From assembly GCA_023512835.1 (NCBI GenBank), contig CM042092.1, positions 4,905,293-4,969,292 of the forward strand: a stretch of DNA of 64,000 nucleotides. Reading direction: 5' to 3'. How positions within the stretch are numbered: the first letter of the stretch is position 1; every line of letters begins with the position of its first letter. The notes under the pieces are model-generated. The model had not been told where the DNA came from. It worked only from the letters and a program-made list of their open reading frames with translations, and ran no database searches. Shown here piece by piece: positions 61,738-64,000 of this stretch. The translations under genes and the position numbers were made by a program. This DNA is from Taxillus chinensis (lineage: Eukaryota; Streptophyta; Magnoliopsida; Santalales; Loranthaceae).

Positions 61738-62060
61738 ACCAAGAACAAGGCCGACTAGTGAGTCAAATTCCCAATTTCTGGAGAGATTGAGCCACACTGA
61801 TGCGGTTGAAGGAAAGATATAAATATATCAAACTTGTTAACTTTTTAATTTTGGGGTCTAAAGAAGGCTTTATTTTATTTATGACTTCATTTGTATAAAC
61901 GAGTTGTTGGTTTTATAGGTGCAGCAGCAGATTCTGCATTTTCCCTGTAAATGTAAATGTAGTTGTAATGAATGAATGCTACTGCCACCCAATCGTCACG
62001 CCCCCCCGCACACACGCCAACAACACCGTCGAGGACCCCTCATATAATTCGTCTTTTATT
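61738..62060 (-). pseudogene. LRR-plus-promoter relic of a MIK2-like gene (copy D)
   Basis: 61740-61850 is a short LRR fragment (GTGAGTCAAATTCCCAATTT, GATGCGGTTG, AAACTTGTTAACTTT on the plus strand, as in genes A and B). It is joined directly to 61860-62060, which repeats the promoter and upstream region of gene A almost word for word (CTTTATTTTATTTATGACTT, TGCATTTTCCCTGTAAATG, AATGAATGAATGCTACTG). Everything between, including the start codon and nearly all coding sequence, is missing. It is the remains of a deleted receptor gene. Confidence 0.82.
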
Positions 62061-62600
62061 CACATATTGAGGTGATTGACGGTAGTGAGTGATCGGTCGA
62101 TTATGGTTTGTCGTGTGTTCTTTTCTTTGGAATCTTATATTTCTTTTCCAGTGCAGACCACGGCAACTCAAACCCCCCAAAATTTCTCTTTCTGACAGAC
62201 AACATTGCGTGAGAGAAGGGAGAGGGGATGCTAACCATTTGGAATATTCTCTTTTGTATTTTATTTTATTTTATTTTTATGGAACAATCGCATAGCTATG
62301 AGCAAAATAAGTAGCAGTTCATCCGAGAGAATCAAAACAATAATCTCTAGCATAAATAAATTCCAGAAACAACCAATTCACTTAAAACCAACCCATCTCC
62401 ACAAAATACTATATTGCAGTAACAAATTTTTTGGATCAACCTTGCTATAAATAAATTGCACGGTATCCTGTGGACAAGAAAATTTTGAGTCTCTTGATGA
62501 AATTGTATACCGAATCCGACTAGAAAATAAAAGGTTTAGAGGGTTTGGATGTTACCCCAAAACTAGGAACCCACATACACAAAGCCCAACACTACGATCA
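62061..62600. repeat. Cluster-flanking repeat, right copy
   Basis: 62310-62600 matches 39150-39440 closely, for example GTTCATCCGAGAGAATCAAA, AAATAAATTCCAGAAAC and GGAACCCACATACACAAAGC. 62061-62300 is unassigned and contains TTTTA repeats. Confidence 0.65.
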
Positions 62601-62822
62601 CCAAGCATGTGCTGTGTATTTTGTTCTGCCAATGAATCTCTGGATCCCTATGTCTTCCAATGCCCTTTCACTTCTCAGATATGGGTCTTGTTGTTGCCAT
62701 CATGTTGTTTAACTCTAGCCGGAAATTTTTGGGTCCAATTGATTGATGAATTTTCCGGATCATGGAGCCATTTAGACACATGTCAGGAAAGATTTGTGAC
62801 CAACACAAGATTGATTAATTAA
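62601..62822 (+). pseudogene. LINE-type zf-RVT fragment
   Basis: The plus-strand frame starts CCVFCSANESLDPYVFQCPFTSQIW, which resembles the zinc-binding domain found at the end of plant LINE reverse transcriptases (C-x2-C, then normally HxxxxC; here Y replaces the H). Only about 70 codons remain open. The same sequence, cut by the TRIM, occurs at 50580-50614 plus 52641-52675. Confidence 0.55.
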
Positions 62823-64000
62823 GATAAAGTCATCACAAGCAAGAGACTTTGATAAAATAGAGCAAAGGTAAAAAAATTCAAATTTATTCAAGAATAATGT
62901 ATTGTATTACATTACAATCCCTAACATCTATTTATAGGCACAATATTAGGGTTGCAAAAGAAATTAAACAGAAAAAAACTAACAAAAAACTTTACACGCA
63001 ATTAATTAAATAGAATAAAGAAACGGAAAGTCTAACTTCACAATTATTTAACTAATTAGATAGGAAACTTCATAAAAAGATTTGCTTGGTTGTCACACTT
63101 CAATACATCTAATTGCACGGTTCACCGTCAACTTAATCGCACAAATTAATCGCAACAATGTTGATCACAAAGATGTTTATCGAAATGCTAATCGCACAAA
63201 TATTGATCAAAACGTTGATCATACACTCCATCATTCACCTCCACTTATAAAGAATTCACCCTCGAGTTATTTTCAAAATATCTCAAACTCATATGTGGTT
63301 GAAATAATATAAAATCAGTAACATTAAGCATCTTAGAAATACTCATCCAGTCTGATAAATTCACAACATAAGTATTGTTGTTGATCTTATTCAAAATATA
63401 GCGTGGGTCATACTTCTTCTATTTAATCTTATAATATAACTCTACAATATTCCTTGTTGAAATTGCTTCGGAGTTGCCTCTTCGACCCATCATCTTTGGT
63501 GTTGACCAGCTTCTTTGACTTTGACTCCGCACGGCTCAACTGCCTTCGGCTTCAACCCATCAAGCTTCGAGGCTACAACTCTTCACATCTCCAGATCTCT
63601 AGCTTCGCCCCAGCTTCCTTTGAGTCTTCAACTACGCATCTCTGAATCAGCATCCTTCGAGTCTTCGGAGCATGTCTTCAACGAAAGACCTTATGTGCAA
63701 TATTTTAAATATTTATTTTAATATTTGTTTTAACGAGCTTTTAAGTGTTTTGCCTTTTCAGCTTCCAACTCCTCGTTTTCTTTACCGTTTATTTTGCATG
63801 TGTTTTCTTGTAATCTGTAATCTTTAATTCTGCATTAAATATGTAACGTTTAATTTCCTTTAGCCATTTATAAATATGGCTTTTATTGTAATGAAAACTA
63901 AGACCGCAATCAATTTGTTTTCTTCAATTATCACACTTCTTTATTATTATTATTCCAACATTCCTTCATTAAGAAATATCATGACTTTATCCCAATAGAA
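62823..64000. other. Repeat-like DNA at the window end
   Basis: No gene recognised. 63100-63250 has recurring AATCGCA and GTTGATCA words. 63450-63680 contains repeated CTTCGAGTCTTC and GCTTCG words of LTR-like composition, but I could not find a partner repeat or coding domain. Confidence 0.4.

Overview
This window is nuclear DNA of a flowering plant, most likely a eudicot. It is AT-rich, genes have GT-AG introns, and it holds degraded LTR retrotransposons, many MITE-like elements, a class I HD-Zip transcription factor, a receptor-like cytoplasmic kinase (RLCK-VII, PBL34/35/36 type) and a small cluster of MIK2-type leucine-rich-repeat receptor kinases. There is no sign of prokaryotic or organellar sequence. 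I cannot name the species.

Layout. 1-2.9 kb: no recognisable gene. 2.96-8.01 kb: an old, broken Ty1/copia element on the minus strand with both LTRs, apparently nested in a GC-rich terminal-inverted-repeat-like element. 9-17.4 kb: AT-rich intergenic DNA with microsatellite, direct-repeat and retroelement debris. 17.4-18.5 kb: a complete three-exon HD-Zip I gene (+). 22.77-23.6 kb: a heavily mutated Ty3/gypsy integrase remnant. 25.9-26.75 kb: an element with GAGCATCTCC termini. 29.4-35.4 kb: a six-exon RLCK-VII kinase gene (+) with a 550-bp MITE in intron 5. 36.2-37.4 kb: a scrambled MIK2-like pseudogene. 40.7-42.76 kb: a probable gypsy solo LTR. 43.85-44.6 kb: a decayed LRR relic. 45.6-46.5 kb: three tandem ~290-bp repeats. 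46.57-46.81 kb: a hAT-like MITE. 47.4-50.05 kb: MIK2-like gene B (-). 50.6-52.64 kb: a TRIM retroelement in tandem form (three LTRs, two internal domains). 52.9-56.1 kb: further MITE-like and GC-rich elements. 56.13-57.45 kb: a 5'-truncated copy of the RLCK. 58.1-61.2 kb: MIK2-like gene A (-). 61.7-62.06 kb: an LRR-plus-promoter relic. 62.3-64 kb: LINE-like and other repeat debris.

How it fits together. The right half was built by repeated duplication of a unit made of an RLCK 3' end (+) followed by a convergent MIK2-like receptor kinase (-). The two RLCK copies, with and without the intron-5 MITE, give an empty-site and filled-site pair. The two intact MIK2-like genes differ in LRR number (about 21 versus 13) but share a 513-bp perfectly identical tract over the kinase N-terminal part, which looks like gene conversion. 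Four or more broken receptor fragments, one containing an inverted LRR block, mark a birth-and-death locus. If the genes work as their families do, A and B would be surface receptors for extracellular peptide or damage signals, and the RLCK a cytoplasmic relay. Direct cooperation between these neighbours is only inference.
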